A program made the translations under genes and the position numbers. The notes beneath the pieces are model-generated. The model was not told the origin of the DNA, searched no databases, and worked only from the letters and a program-made list of their open reading frames with translations. A stretch of 44,795 nt of DNA, from the NCBI RefSeq assembly GCF_003324185.1, contig NZ_PXUP01000021.1, positions 1-44,795 of the forward strand, written 5' to 3'. The DNA comes from Faecalibacterium prausnitzii. Its GTDB lineage: Bacteria; Bacillota; Clostridia; Oscillospirales; Ruminococcaceae. The stretch's first letter is position 1; each line of letters opens with the position of its first letter. Positions 16,957-24,867 of the stretch are shown one piece after another.

Positions 16957-17080
16957 AGAAAACCTCCATTTTTGATGTTGCAGCGGAGCGCCCGGCGCTC
17001 CCGGATGCCTTATTTTACCATAACTACCGTCGGATTTCTATATCCGGGCTTAACCGGCCACGGAAAATCAACTTTTACAC

Positions 17081-17122
17081 AAAAAGGACTGCCGTGCAAA
17101 ACAGCGCACAGCAGTCCTTTTT
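17081..17122 (-). terminator. Terminator of the M18 peptidase gene
   Basis: Stem aaaaaggactgc (17081-17092) with gcagtccttttt (17111-17122) and an inner gtgc/gcac pairing. Confidence 0.85.
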
Positions 17123-17136
17123 ATGCTTTTATCCGT

Positions 17137-18453
17137 TTACTTGCTGATGGAAAGGGTGCCGAAAGCAGTCTCTTCAAAGTGGCTGCTGTACAGCTCCTGC
17201 ATCAGTTTGATGAGCGAGAGGGTATCCTCTGCGCCGGCGGTCTCGTAGCAGGAGTGCATCGCCAGCTGGGGCAGGCCGATGTCCACGCAGTTCATGGACA
17301 CCTGTGCCATCGCCAGATTGCCCAGCGTGCTGCCGCCCACCTTATCGGAGCGGTTTGCAAAGTACTGCAGCGGCACACCGGCGCGGGCAGCCAGCTCCCG
17401 GGCAGCGGCAACGCTCATGCCGTCGCTGGTGTACTTCTGACCTGCGTGGGTCTTGATGACCACGCCCTTGTTCATGTAGGTGCAGTTGTTCACATCGGTG
17501 TGCTCCGGGTGGTTGGGGTGCACAGCGTGGGCGTTGTCGGCGCTGACCATAAAGCTGGAAGCCACCGCGCGGTGGAAGTCCTCGTCGTTGCCGCCAAGGC
17601 TCTGGGCAATGCGGTGCAGCACATCGTACAGGAAGGTGGAAGCTGCGCCCTGCTTGGTGCCGGAGCCGACTTCCTCGTTATCAAAGAAGGCCGCCACGCC
17701 GATGGAGCGGGCGTTCTTGGCGGTCAGCAGACCTTTCAGGATGCCGTAAACGCACTGCTGGTCGTCCAGACGGCCGCAGGAGATGAATTCCTCGTTGCAG
17801 CCCCAGACGGTGGCCTTTTCCCGCACATAGAGGAACAGGTCGCTGCCAAGGATCTGCTCCTCGGACACCTGCAGCTCCTCTGCGATCAGCTTTTTCAGCG
17901 CGCCCTCCTCGCAGGCACCGCCCAGCACAGGCAGCATATCCACCTGCTTGTTGAAAGAAGCCTTATCGTTGACCTCGCGGTTCATGTGGATGGCAACGCT
18001 GGGGATCATCAACAGGTCGCGGTCCAGTGCCACCAGACGGGATACGATAGCGCCGTTCTCCTGCACCAGCACACGGCCCGCCACAGACAGCGGACGATCC
18101 ATCCATGTGGCGCAGATCATACCGCCGTAGCCCTCGGTGTTCAGCTTGGTGTAGTTCTGCCCCATGTGGATTTCGGCGTTCTCCTTGATGCGGAAACAGG
18201 GAGAATCCGTATGGGCGGCGGCAACGTTGAAGCTGTAATTTTCCAGCTGGTCGCCCATGCGGAAGGCGATGATGCTGGAACCGTTGCGGCAGACAAAGTA
18301 GTCCTTGCCGGGTTCCAGCGCCCACTTGCGGCTTTCCAGCAGCTCGGCAAAGCCTGCCTTCAACAGGATATCCCGCACAGCGGCGGTGGTGTGGTATGCG
18401 GTGGGGTTGCCGTCGATGAAGGACAGCATTTCACGGACTTCGGATGCGATCAT
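17137..18453 (-). CDS. M18 family aminopeptidase
   Basis: 438 residues of a zinc-dependent aspartyl-type aminopeptidase, which forms large cytosolic tetrahedral complexes and removes N-terminal acidic or neutral residues. Metal and catalytic motifs: AAHTDSPCFR, SCGRLDDQQCVYG, AAFFDNEEVGSGTKQGA and SADNAHAVHPNHPEH. The ATG at 18453 follows a perfect AAGGAGG, and MLSFIDGNPTAYHTT is the family's usual start; an in-frame extension to 18561 would overlap the permease. It follows the amino-acid permease by 73 bases, with a hairpin between. Permease and peptidase together suggest use of peptides or amino acids. Confidence 0.95.
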   Translation of the reverse strand: MIASEVREMLSFIDGNPTAYHTTAAVRDILLKAGFAELLESRKWALEPGKDYFVCRNGSSIIAFRMGDQLENYSFNVAAAHTDSPCFRIKENAEIHMGQNYTKLNTEGYGGMICATWMDRPLSVAGRVLVQENGAIVSRLVALDRDLLMIPSVAIHMNREVNDKASFNKQVDMLPVLGGACEEGALKKLIAEELQVSEEQILGSDLFLYVREKATVWGCNEEFISCGRLDDQQCVYGILKGLLTAKNARSIGVAAFFDNEEVGSGTKQGAASTFLYDVLHRIAQSLGGNDEDFHRAVASSFMVSADNAHAVHPNHPEHTDVNNCTYMNKGVVIKTHAGQKYTSDGMSVAAARELAARAGVPLQYFANRSDKVGGSTLGNLAMAQVSMNCVDIGLPQLAMHSCYETAGAEDTLSLIKLMQELYSSHFEETAFGTLSISK

Positions 18454-18484
18454 AAAAATAAACCTCCTTGGGTGTATCTGAAAA

Positions 18485-18513
18485 GAGCCGGTCAGTGCTG
18501 ACCGGCCCTTTTT
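18485..18513 (-). terminator. Hairpin between permease and M18 gene (partial terminator)
   Basis: Perfect stem gccggtcag (18487-18495) with ctgaccggc (18498-18506). On the minus strand it is followed by tctttt, so some transcripts may stop between the two genes. Confidence 0.65.
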
Positions 18514-18526
18514 AAGCATATTCAGG

Positions 18527-19969
18527 TTACTTTTTGGCAGCGGTCTGCTCGCGCTTTGCAAGGGCGGGCAGAATGAATCCCAGCACGGTCAGCACTACGG
18601 GGGTGATAACGTTCAGTGCAAAGGTAAAGGGGTCCTTATCATACATACCCAGCACGCAGCACACGGCGGTAACGGCAAAGCACCAGCCGCCGAAGAACTT
18701 GGCCACGGCCTGATTTTTGACAAAGCGATACTCGGCAGGGATGGTATCGTAGGCGTTGCGCAGGGCGATGTAGGCGGCAAACACCCACAGATAGCGCATG
18801 GGCATGCACACAGAGTTCAGCTTGGTCAGCTGGCGCAGAACGGCAGCCGCACCGGGCACGAAGGACTGTGCCAGAATGATGGAGCCGGACAGCACAGCCA
18901 CCATTTTGATGCCGTTGCTGTGCACGCCGTGGGCGTTGACCTTGTGCAGAGCCTTCGGGATGAACTGCTTGGTGTGCTCGTTATCCAGCAGCATACGCAG
19001 CGGTGCGTCGATGCTCAAAATCAGCACGGCGAGCTGGCTGATGACGTTGCACAGGGCGTAGATGATCATGAACAGATCGCCCACATGGTAGTACTGACCC
19101 AGCTTCTGGAAAGCCCAGTAGGAACTGTTGGCGACATAGGCGTTGAAGCTCTCTGCGCTGGCGTTGATGATGGCGGGGTCGAACATACGGCTCATGGCCA
19201 GCGTGCCCAGAATGGCGCAGGTGACCACCATGACGGCCAGCGCGATCATGCCGCGGGGGAAGCCCTTGCTGGGGTTCTCGACTTTATTGACGTAGGGAGA
19301 GATCTTCTCGCAACCGCCCACAGCGAACACCAGAATGGACAGAGAAGTAAAGTAGGTGACGTTGAAGTTGGGGATGAGGCTGCTAAAGCTCAGGTTTGCG
19401 TGGACGTACTCTGCCGTGGGGTTGATGGCCGGGGCAGCAAACATCATCACGATGTACAGCAGGGACATGACGAAGGTGCAGGTGCCTGCGGCAGTCAGCA
19501 GCTTTTTCAGAGGGTTCAGACCCAAGCTTGCAATGTAGCAGCCCAGCAGCAGGATGCAGAAGGTAGCCAGCTGGATGTAGCGGGTGGGGAAGGAATCGTA
19601 GGTCTCCGCGTTGCGGAAAATGGCCCAGCTCAGCGCCTTCAAAAAGCCGCTGCCCTTGCTGGCGATGTAGGTGATGTGGCAGGCCCAGTAGGTCCAACCG
19701 GCGTAGTAGGCCAGCTTGGCGTTGGTGGTCTGGTGCAGCCAGGAGCTGACGCCGCCGCCCTCGTTTTTAAAGGCAGAGCCCAGCTCACCCACCATCAGCG
19801 CATAGGGGATGAAGTACAGGACAAACATAAAGATCCAGCTGAAGATGACCTGCGGACCGTTAAAGTACACAAAGCCGTTGGTAATGTTGCCGAAGCCCCA
19901 GACCGTAGAAAAGGCCATGAAGGCAAGGGTAAGCCACGAGATCTTTGTGGCTTTTTCTTTGTTAGACAT
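18527..19969 (-). CDS. APC superfamily amino-acid permease
   Basis: 480 residues with about twelve membrane helices. The first helix region KISWLTLAFMAFSTVWGFGN, with the unwound GFGN segment, and later VGELGSAFKNEGGGVSSWL are typical of the APC family, close to the Glu:GABA-antiporter type. Loop motif GCEKISPYVNKVENPSKGFPRG follows. Start at 19969 (MSNKEKATK) has GAGAGGAA upstream; the in-frame extension lies in the leader. Transcribed from a promoter whose -35 box sits in a 13-base palindrome, next to the GntR gene. Substrate unknown. Confidence 0.9.
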   Translation of the reverse strand: MSNKEKATKISWLTLAFMAFSTVWGFGNITNGFVYFNGPQVIFSWIFMFVLYFIPYALMVGELGSAFKNEGGGVSSWLHQTTNAKLAYYAGWTYWACHITYIASKGSGFLKALSWAIFRNAETYDSFPTRYIQLATFCILLLGCYIASLGLNPLKKLLTAAGTCTFVMSLLYIVMMFAAPAINPTAEYVHANLSFSSLIPNFNVTYFTSLSILVFAVGGCEKISPYVNKVENPSKGFPRGMIALAVMVVTCAILGTLAMSRMFDPAIINASAESFNAYVANSSYWAFQKLGQYYHVGDLFMIIYALCNVISQLAVLILSIDAPLRMLLDNEHTKQFIPKALHKVNAHGVHSNGIKMVAVLSGSIILAQSFVPGAAAVLRQLTKLNSVCMPMRYLWVFAAYIALRNAYDTIPAEYRFVKNQAVAKFFGGWCFAVTAVCCVLGMYDKDPFTFALNVITPVVLTVLGFILPALAKREQTAAKK

Positions 19970-20090
19970 GCGGACAATTCCTCTCTTTCTTTTCCACACA
20001 GGGCGGAAGTTCCTGTAAGAAGGCCGATGTTCCGCATACATTTCGCAATTTTTACCAAAAATACAGCAGTACTCGACCGATCACTTTGAT

Positions 20091-20119
20091 AGTATAGCAT
20101 AATTGCAGATTGTAGACAA
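20091..20119 (-). promoter_or_regulatory. Promoter of the permease/M18 operon
   Basis: On the minus strand TTGTCT, 17 bases, TATACT. The -35 box lies inside the operator palindrome. Confidence 0.8.
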
Positions 20120-20128
20120 TCTGCAATT
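20101..20128. promoter_or_regulatory. Operator palindrome, likely GntR binding site
   Basis: Perfect inverted repeat aattgcagattgt (20101-20113), spacer ag, acaatctgcaatt (20116-20128). It overlaps the permease -35 box and lies just downstream of the GntR gene. Confidence 0.8.
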
Positions 20129-20174
20129 TCCATAAAATGATTGGTCAAAATTTAGACGGTCAGCCAAATTCCCC

Positions 20175-20852
20175 TTATTTTGCTGCTTCGTCCGCTGCCT
20201 GTGCGGCGCTGTTTGCGCTGCGCATCCGCTCCATGGGCTCCATGTAGTGGGCGTAGACGGCGCGGCAGGCAACCTCGGTGTCGCCGCTTGCCAGCGCCTC
20301 GTACAGCTTGGTGTGAATGCCGTTCTGCCGCTGCGCCAGCGTCTCGTGGTTGGAGCCGCTGTTCGCCCCAACAAGCAGGTTGCCGTAGTTCAAGTCGTCC
20401 CAGAATTTCAGCAGTCTGGGCAGCCCCGCCCGCTGCACGATGACCGCATGGAAGCGGTTGTCGTTCTCCACGATCTGCGAAAGATTCCCCGGCCGGACAT
20501 TGCGCATCTCCTCTAAGATGCCGCGCAGGGTGCGCAGATCCTCCTCCGGGAATTTGCAATCAAAATAGCGCAGTGCCGTCATTTCCAGATTTGCCCGCAG
20601 CAGGTAGATCTCGTAGGCGTCCTCCGGCTTTACCCGGCGCACCGAGCAGCCCACATTGCGCGAATACTCGACCATGCCCTCCTGTTCCAGCTGCCGCAGC
20701 GCCTCCCGGATGGGTGCCCGGCTGGAGCCAAACTCCTCGGCCAGTTTCTGCTCGGCCAGCTTTACGCCCGGCTGTAATTCCCCGGTAAGGATCTTGCTCC
20801 TGATGGCAGAGGTGATACTTTCCCGTAAAGTCTGAAAGGCAAATTCGCCCAT
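20175..20852 (-). CDS. GntR/FadR-type transcription regulator
   Basis: 225 residues. N-terminal winged helix: LRESITSAIRSKILTGELQP, GVKLAEQKLAEEFGSSRAPI, REALRQLEQEGMVEY. C-terminal all-helical FCD effector domain with E/DxxxR near LLRANLEMTALRYFD and the metal-type His in ENDNRFHAVIV and YAHYMEPM. The ATG at 20852 follows AAGGGGG; the upstream in-frame extension has no ribosome site. It lies upstream of the permease on the same strand, separated by the palindrome, so it most likely represses the permease/M18 operon. Ligand unknown. Confidence 0.92.
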   Translation of the reverse strand: MGEFAFQTLRESITSAIRSKILTGELQPGVKLAEQKLAEEFGSSRAPIREALRQLEQEGMVEYSRNVGCSVRRVKPEDAYEIYLLRANLEMTALRYFDCKFPEEDLRTLRGILEEMRNVRPGNLSQIVENDNRFHAVIVQRAGLPRLLKFWDDLNYGNLLVGANSGSNHETLAQRQNGIHTKLYEALASGDTEVACRAVYAHYMEPMERMRSANSAAQAADEAAK

Positions 20853-21042
20853 GACTTTTATCCCCCTTTTCCCTTCTATACGTTCTTTTTTTGCCGCACG
20901 CAGTCCGCAGCCGCTGCCAGTGCAGCCGCAGGCCTGTATTGCGTGTGCCTTATAAGGATACCACGAAACGGTGGAAAAATAAAGTTTTCTGGCAAAAACA
21001 GGTACTTTCTCCCCTCTCCGTCGTCGAAAGCCTGAACACAAA

Positions 21043-21084
21043 AAATGCCCCCGGAGGGCTTATTGCAGCTCTCCGGGGGCATCC
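21043..21084 (-). terminator. Terminator of the Hsp20 gene
   Basis: Stem atgcccccggag (21045-21056) with ctccgggggcat (21071-21082); on the minus strand followed by six T. Confidence 0.9.
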
Positions 21085-21119
21085 TATATACGTTATGCCT
21101 TGGCGCACACGGTCGGCAT

Positions 21120-21584
21120 TTACTCGATCTCGATCAGATTCGGGTTCTCAGGCAGAGCCTTTGTCTGCTGAGGAGCGGGCAGCTGGATGTGCAGGACACC
21201 ATCCTCGAACTTTGCGTGGATGTCCTCCTTCTTCACTTCGCCCACATAGAAACTGCGTGCGCAGCTGCCGGAGAAGGTCTCGCGCCGCACGTAGCGGCCC
21301 TTGTTGTCCTTTTCGTCATTGCTGTGGCTGCGCACTGCCTGAATGGTCAGATAGCCGTCGCTCAGATCCATCTGAACGTCTTCCTTCTTGCAGCCCGGCA
21401 GGTCAACGTCCACTTCGTAGCCGTTGTCCGTCTGCTTGACATCGGTCTTCATCATGTTTGCACCGCGCTTACCAAAGGTGTCGCGGGCTTCGCGGTTCAT
21501 CGCACGCTCCAGTGCACCCTCATTCCAGAACGGATCAAAGAGATCATCGAACAGGTTCTCATGAAAAACAGTCGGCATAAACAT
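21120..21584 (-). CDS. Hsp20/alpha-crystallin small heat-shock protein
   Basis: 154 residues. The N-terminal arm FDDLFDPFWNEGALER is followed by the alpha-crystallin domain (about 48-138: MKTDVKQTDNGYEVDVDLPG, GRYVRRETFSGSCARSFYVG, AKFEDGVLHIQLP). The C-terminal tail carries LIEIE in place of the usual IxI anchor. Members hold unfolded proteins until other chaperones act. The ATG at 21584 is 8 bases after GGAGG; another ATG at 21578 is possible. Driven by a sigma-A promoter overlapped by a CIRCE element, so HrcA should repress it. The leader is about 115 bases long. Confidence 0.95.
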   Translation of the reverse strand: MFMPTVFHENLFDDLFDPFWNEGALERAMNREARDTFGKRGANMMKTDVKQTDNGYEVDVDLPGCKKEDVQMDLSDGYLTIQAVRSHSNDEKDNKGRYVRRETFSGSCARSFYVGEVKKEDIHAKFEDGVLHIQLPAPQQTKALPENPNLIEIE

Positions 21585-21703
21585 AAAACATACCTCCAAT
21601 CCCGGCGTTCGGGTCGGGGCAAAAACTTTGAAGCGTCCATTCGGAAAGGCTTTCCGGGGAGCCTTGCGGCTCTCCTTTTGCCCTTCCTCCTGAGCACGCC
21701 ACT

Positions 21704-21732
21704 GTTATAGCACAATTATTTAGCACTGTCAA
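21704..21732 (-). promoter_or_regulatory. Promoter of the Hsp20 gene
   Basis: On the minus strand TTGACA, 17 bases, TATAAC. The -35 box overlaps the CIRCE element. Confidence 0.85.
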
Positions 21733-21746
21733 GCGTAGAGTGCTAA
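21720..21746. promoter_or_regulatory. CIRCE element (HrcA operator)
   Basis: TTAGCACTG, nine bases, GAGTGCTAA: the CIRCE consensus with one mismatch (G for C in the left arm). Confidence 0.93.
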
Positions 21747-21776
21747 AATTCATAAAAGAATAATACTTTTGTCACA

Positions 21777-21812
21777 GCTTCTGCGATTTCTTCAAAAATG
21801 CTGCGCAGAAGC
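21777..21812 (-). terminator. Hairpin after the DUF2500 gene
   Basis: Nine-base perfect stem gcttctgcg (21777-21785) with cgcagaagc (21804-21812), overlapping the end of the DUF2500 gene (stop at 21817) by no more than the flank; weak T tract. Confidence 0.4.
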
Positions 21813-21816
21813 GTGT

Positions 21817-22176
21817 TTAATTCCGTTCAAACCCCAGATAGCGCGTGCCCTGAAAGCTCAGCTTTCCGGTATCGCCCTCGACAAGCATTCCGTAATCCGA
21901 ACCATCTACTTCCAGTTCCATGCGGTCACCGCTTTCTACCTGAAAGGTGGCATAATAGGTAGTGAACGTATGCGACATCGTATTGTCCGTATGATGGCGG
22001 GAAACGTTCGTCCGCTTGGCCACCACAGTAGCCGGGACGGTAAGGCGCGGGGACGCATTATTTTTGCCCCATGTGCGCAGGTTGCTCACCACGGTAAACA
22101 GGATCATGCCCAGCACCACCAGAAACACCAGCGGGAACAGGATGCTGAAAAATGCGTCAAACCCAGTATAAAACAT
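21817..22176 (-). CDS. DUF2500 family membrane protein
   Basis: 119 residues. One N-terminal membrane helix (ILFPLVFLVVLGMILFTVV, about 12-31) and an extracytoplasmic or cytoplasmic beta domain with ASPRLTVPATVVAKRTNVS, TYYATFQVESGDRMELEV, and the family ending EGDTGKLSFQGTRYLGFER. Function of the family is not known. Starts 1 base after the stop of the DUF6054-like gene, with GGAGGGG upstream, so the two are co-transcribed and probably coupled in translation. Confidence 0.85.
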   Translation of the reverse strand: MFYTGFDAFFSILFPLVFLVVLGMILFTVVSNLRTWGKNNASPRLTVPATVVAKRTNVSRHHTDNTMSHTFTTYYATFQVESGDRMELEVDGSDYGMLVEGDTGKLSFQGTRYLGFERN

Positions 22177-22177
22177 A

Positions 22178-22525
22178 TTACCCCTCCAAAATTTCTTCCA
22201 GCAGCTGCTTTACGTCCTTCAGAAAGGCATCTTCGCCGAGGGTGTTCATTTTAAAGAACACCGCCTGACTGCCGCCCGCCGCAATGGCCGACAGTCGGAT
22301 AGGCCCGTCCCCGTTCTGGAACAGGGTCAGCGTCAGGCTAAGGCGGTTGCCACCCACCATACTGTACCGCTCAAACACCCGCACGCTGCACCGGGCGCTG
22401 CCCTCCTTGAAATCGCTGCCGGCTTCCAGCTCTGCCGACCAGCTGCTGTCCGGGATGGCGTGTTCCAGCTTGCGGAGCAGGGTATCGAAGTTCTGGTTGC
22501 GGATGGTCTTTTCAAAAATAGCCAT
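22178..22525 (-). CDS. DUF6054-like protein
   Basis: 115 residues, soluble. The centre and end (CSVRVFERYSMVGGNRLSLT, LSAIAAGGSQAVFFKMNTLG, EDAFL) match what I recall of the DUF6054 family; no function is known. The ATG at 22525 follows AAGGAGG, better than an in-frame start 18 bases upstream. Operon with DUF2500. Confidence 0.75.
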   Translation of the reverse strand: MAIFEKTIRNQNFDTLLRKLEHAIPDSSWSAELEAGSDFKEGSARCSVRVFERYSMVGGNRLSLTLTLFQNGDGPIRLSAIAAGGSQAVFFKMNTLGEDAFLKDVKQLLEEILEG

Positions 22526-22576
22526 AGCTTCCTCCTTTTGCAAAATGCAGTCCCTTTACTCTGAATACGAATGAGA

Positions 22577-22600
22577 GCGGGCAGCAATTGCAGCGCCCGC
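22577..22600 (-). terminator. Hairpin after the YjbR gene
   Basis: Stem gcgggc (22577-22582) with gcccgc (22595-22600) around the palindrome gcaattgc; weak T tract. Lies just downstream of the leftward YjbR gene. Confidence 0.5.
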
Positions 22601-22616
22601 CCTTATTTTGCTGCGG

Positions 22617-22994
22617 TCAAGCTTTCTTTTTGCGCAGCTTGGGTGCGGTGGAGTTGTAGCTCATGTCCAGCACTAGACGGAGCTTATCCTCCGGGGCACT
22701 GCCGTCCAATGCGGCGGTGATCCAGTTTTCCTTGTTCATGTGGTAGGCAGGGTAAAAGCCCGGTTCTGCCCGCAGGGAGCCGATGAGGATGGGGTCACAT
22801 TTCAGGTTCACGATATCCACCGGCTGCTGCCCGGGCAACCCCAGCTTGCTTTTGGGCACGGTGGTGACCAGCGCAAACCACTTGCGGTTTGCCGCATGGC
22901 GGAACACCGCCGACTCCGGGGTGTCCATCCACGGATAGTCCGGCTCTACGCTGTAAGTATCAAAAATGAGCTGTTCCAAGCCCTTGCGGTCCAT
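22617..22994 (-). CDS. MmcQ/YjbR family protein
   Basis: 125 residues with the CyaY-like fold of YjbR proteins: DTPESAVFRHAANRKWFALV, IVNLKCDPILIGSLRAEPGF, YPAYHMNKENWITAALDG. Often annotated as DNA-binding but its role is unclear. A lysine-rich tail (KLRKKKA) is present. Starts 15 bases after the HAD phosphatase gene, with GGGGGGAG upstream; same operon. Confidence 0.9.
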   Translation of the reverse strand: MDRKGLEQLIFDTYSVEPDYPWMDTPESAVFRHAANRKWFALVTTVPKSKLGLPGQQPVDIVNLKCDPILIGSLRAEPGFYPAYHMNKENWITAALDGSAPEDKLRLVLDMSYNSTAPKLRKKKA

Positions 22995-23009
22995 GGGCTC
23001 TCCCCCCTT

Positions 23010-23789
23010 TTACGGCTGCTGTGCCAGCAGCTGCGCCAGCACATCCTCCGGGCGGGGGGTGTGGTTTTTGTATTTTGCCCGCAGCGGGGCGGCGGCGTTG
23101 TCCATAATGTAGGGCACGCCCACCACGTCCAGCATGGTCTCGTCGTTGTAGTTATCGCCAAAAGCCATGACCTGTGCGGGGTCGATGCCAAGGGTGCGGC
23201 ACACGCACTGCACCCCGATGCCCTTGTTGGCAAAGGTGGTATCGATCCAGTACGGACCCGCCACGGCGCAGTTGGCCTGCTTCCAGCGGGGCACAAAGCG
23301 CTCCACATAGTTTTCCACGCCCTCGTGCAGGTACACCGAAACCTTGGTGATGTCCTCCGGCACCTCGGCGGGGCTGTGAATGATCTGGTAGTGGTTGCCC
23401 ACGAACTGCACCCGCTGCAGCATGCCAAGACCGCGCTCCATCAGGTAGGCGGTGTTCTGGCCGGAGAGCATCACCTCGCCCTGCCCCTCGCTGCGGGTCC
23501 ACATATCGTTGGCAATTTCCTCTGCCAGCGCCCGCGGCATGGGATTTTTGGCGATGCACTGTTCTTCCTGAAAGATGGTGCCGCCGTTTTCGCAGATAAA
23601 TACGCAGCAGTCCGCCACCGGTGCAAAAAGCTTGCGCAGGCTGGTATACTGCCGCCCGGAGGCCGGGCAGAACCAGATCCCCCGCTGATGCAGCGCCCGG
23701 ATCTGTTCGAATATTTCGCCCTCCAGCTCCTTTTTGCCGTATTGCAGCAGCGTACCGTCAATATCGCTGCAAACCAGTCTGATGTCCAT
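23010..23789 (-). CDS. Cof-type HAD-IIB phosphatase
   Basis: 259 residues. HAD motifs: CSDIDGTLL (nucleophile D9 and acid/base D11), CPASGRQYTS (motif II), a Lys in the cap/core region near FANKGIGVQ, and GDNYNDETML (motif IV). The cap between about 85 and 185 is the C2B type. Such enzymes hydrolyse sugar phosphates or phosphorylated cofactors; the substrate is unknown. First gene of the operon with YjbR. Confidence 0.93.
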   Translation of the reverse strand: MDIRLVCSDIDGTLLQYGKKELEGEIFEQIRALHQRGIWFCPASGRQYTSLRKLFAPVADCCVFICENGGTIFQEEQCIAKNPMPRALAEEIANDMWTRSEGQGEVMLSGQNTAYLMERGLGMLQRVQFVGNHYQIIHSPAEVPEDITKVSVYLHEGVENYVERFVPRWKQANCAVAGPYWIDTTFANKGIGVQCVCRTLGIDPAQVMAFGDNYNDETMLDVVGVPYIMDNAAAPLRAKYKNHTPRPEDVLAQLLAQQP

Positions 23790-23829
23790 GGCTGTTATTC
23801 CCTTTCCGTTTTTTCTTATTTTACCACGG

Positions 23830-23866
23830 TTTTCCGCTGCGGAAAAGCCCCGGCACGGCTTTTGTG
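23830..23866 (-). terminator. Overlapping hairpins after the YitT gene
   Basis: aaaagcc/ggctttt (23843-23849 with 23857-23863) and ttttccgc/gcggaaaa share bases. Downstream of the leftward YitT gene; probably its terminator. Confidence 0.5.
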
Positions 23867-23885
23867 TCCTTCCCCTGTACCGCGC

Positions 23886-24743
23886 TCAGCGCTTGGGCTG
23901 GTAGTGCATACTGGACACATTATAAATCGTAACAAAGGCCTTTGGGTCCTCGCGGTTGATAAAGTTCATCAGCTTCTGATACTCGTTTTTGTCCACGATG
24001 GTAATGATCTCGTTGTGCTTTTCAAAGTTATATGCACCGATGGCCTCGTACATGGTGGCACCGCTGTGCAGGTCGTTGATGATGAACTGCCGCAGCGCCT
24101 CCTCCTTCTCGGTAATGATGCACACCCGGCGCTTGATGCTGTTATCGAAGATGAAATGGTCCAGCACGATGCCGTTGAAATAGGTGCCAAGAATGCTCAG
24201 CACCACGGTCTTTTTATCGTAGACAAGGGCAGCAGAAAGCGCCACACACATGCCCGAAAGGGACATGGCCTTGCCCAGCTCCATGTGCAGGTACTTATTC
24301 ATGATCTTTGCCACGATATCCAGCCCGCCGGAGGATGCGTTGCGGTTGAACAGGATGCTCAGACCCACGCTGACCACCAGAATATAGCACAGCACATCCA
24401 GTTCCTGACTATCGGTCATGGAGCCAAAATCCGGAAATAGCCGCTCGAAAAGCCCCAGAAACACCGGCAGCATCACGCTGGTATACACGGTTTTTGCGCC
24501 AAACTCCCTGCCGCAGGTAAAAAACCCGATGATGAGCAGCACGATGTTCAGCACCATAGTAATAGCCGAAAGCGGCAGCGGCACAAAATTAGAAAGCACG
24601 ATGCCAAGGCCGGAAATACTGCTGACGGATGTATGACTGGGCACCAGAAAAAAATAGACCGCCGCCGCAATAATGGCAACGGCCCCGGTCAGGATGGCCA
24701 TCTCCTTGGCAATTGCAGGGTAGTTCAGCTTCTTGTTTGTCAT
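23886..24743 (-). CDS. YitT family membrane protein
   Basis: 285 residues: five membrane helices (about 12-190) followed by a soluble DUF2179 domain (about 205-285). Family landmarks: SGLGIVLSNFVPLPLSA, NRNASSGGLDIVAKIMNKYL, DHFIFDNSIKRRVCIITEKE, RREDPKAFVTIYNV-like ending. GGAGG precedes the ATG, with an extended -10 box (TGGTATACT) upstream. Function in transport is suggested for the family but not settled. Confidence 0.93.
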   Translation of the reverse strand: MTNKKLNYPAIAKEMAILTGAVAIIAAAVYFFLVPSHTSVSSISGLGIVLSNFVPLPLSAITMVLNIVLLIIGFFTCGREFGAKTVYTSVMLPVFLGLFERLFPDFGSMTDSQELDVLCYILVVSVGLSILFNRNASSGGLDIVAKIMNKYLHMELGKAMSLSGMCVALSAALVYDKKTVVLSILGTYFNGIVLDHFIFDNSIKRRVCIITEKEEALRQFIINDLHSGATMYEAIGAYNFEKHNEIITIVDKNEYQKLMNFINREDPKAFVTIYNVSSMHYQPKR

Positions 24744-24824
24744 TGTTGCTCCTCCAAGCTTTTGTTTTCAGCATTCAGTATACCATGCTTTGCGCTTGTA
24801 GGAAAGCACCGGGCGCAAAATAAC

Positions 24825-24858
24825 AAGGCCGCCGCACAAAACGCTGTGCAGCGGCCTT
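24825..24858 (-). terminator. Terminator of the kinase/Spo0A-like operon
   Basis: Stem aaggccgc (24825-24832) with gcggcctt (24851-24858), extended inward by cgcac/gtgc(a). On the minus strand followed by gttatttt. Confidence 0.75.
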
Positions 24859-24867
24859 GCCACCTTA

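Noticed and set aside
16390-18501. 703-codon plus-strand frame opposite the M18 gene
   Set aside because: Antisense shadow; no ribosome site and no recognised domain.
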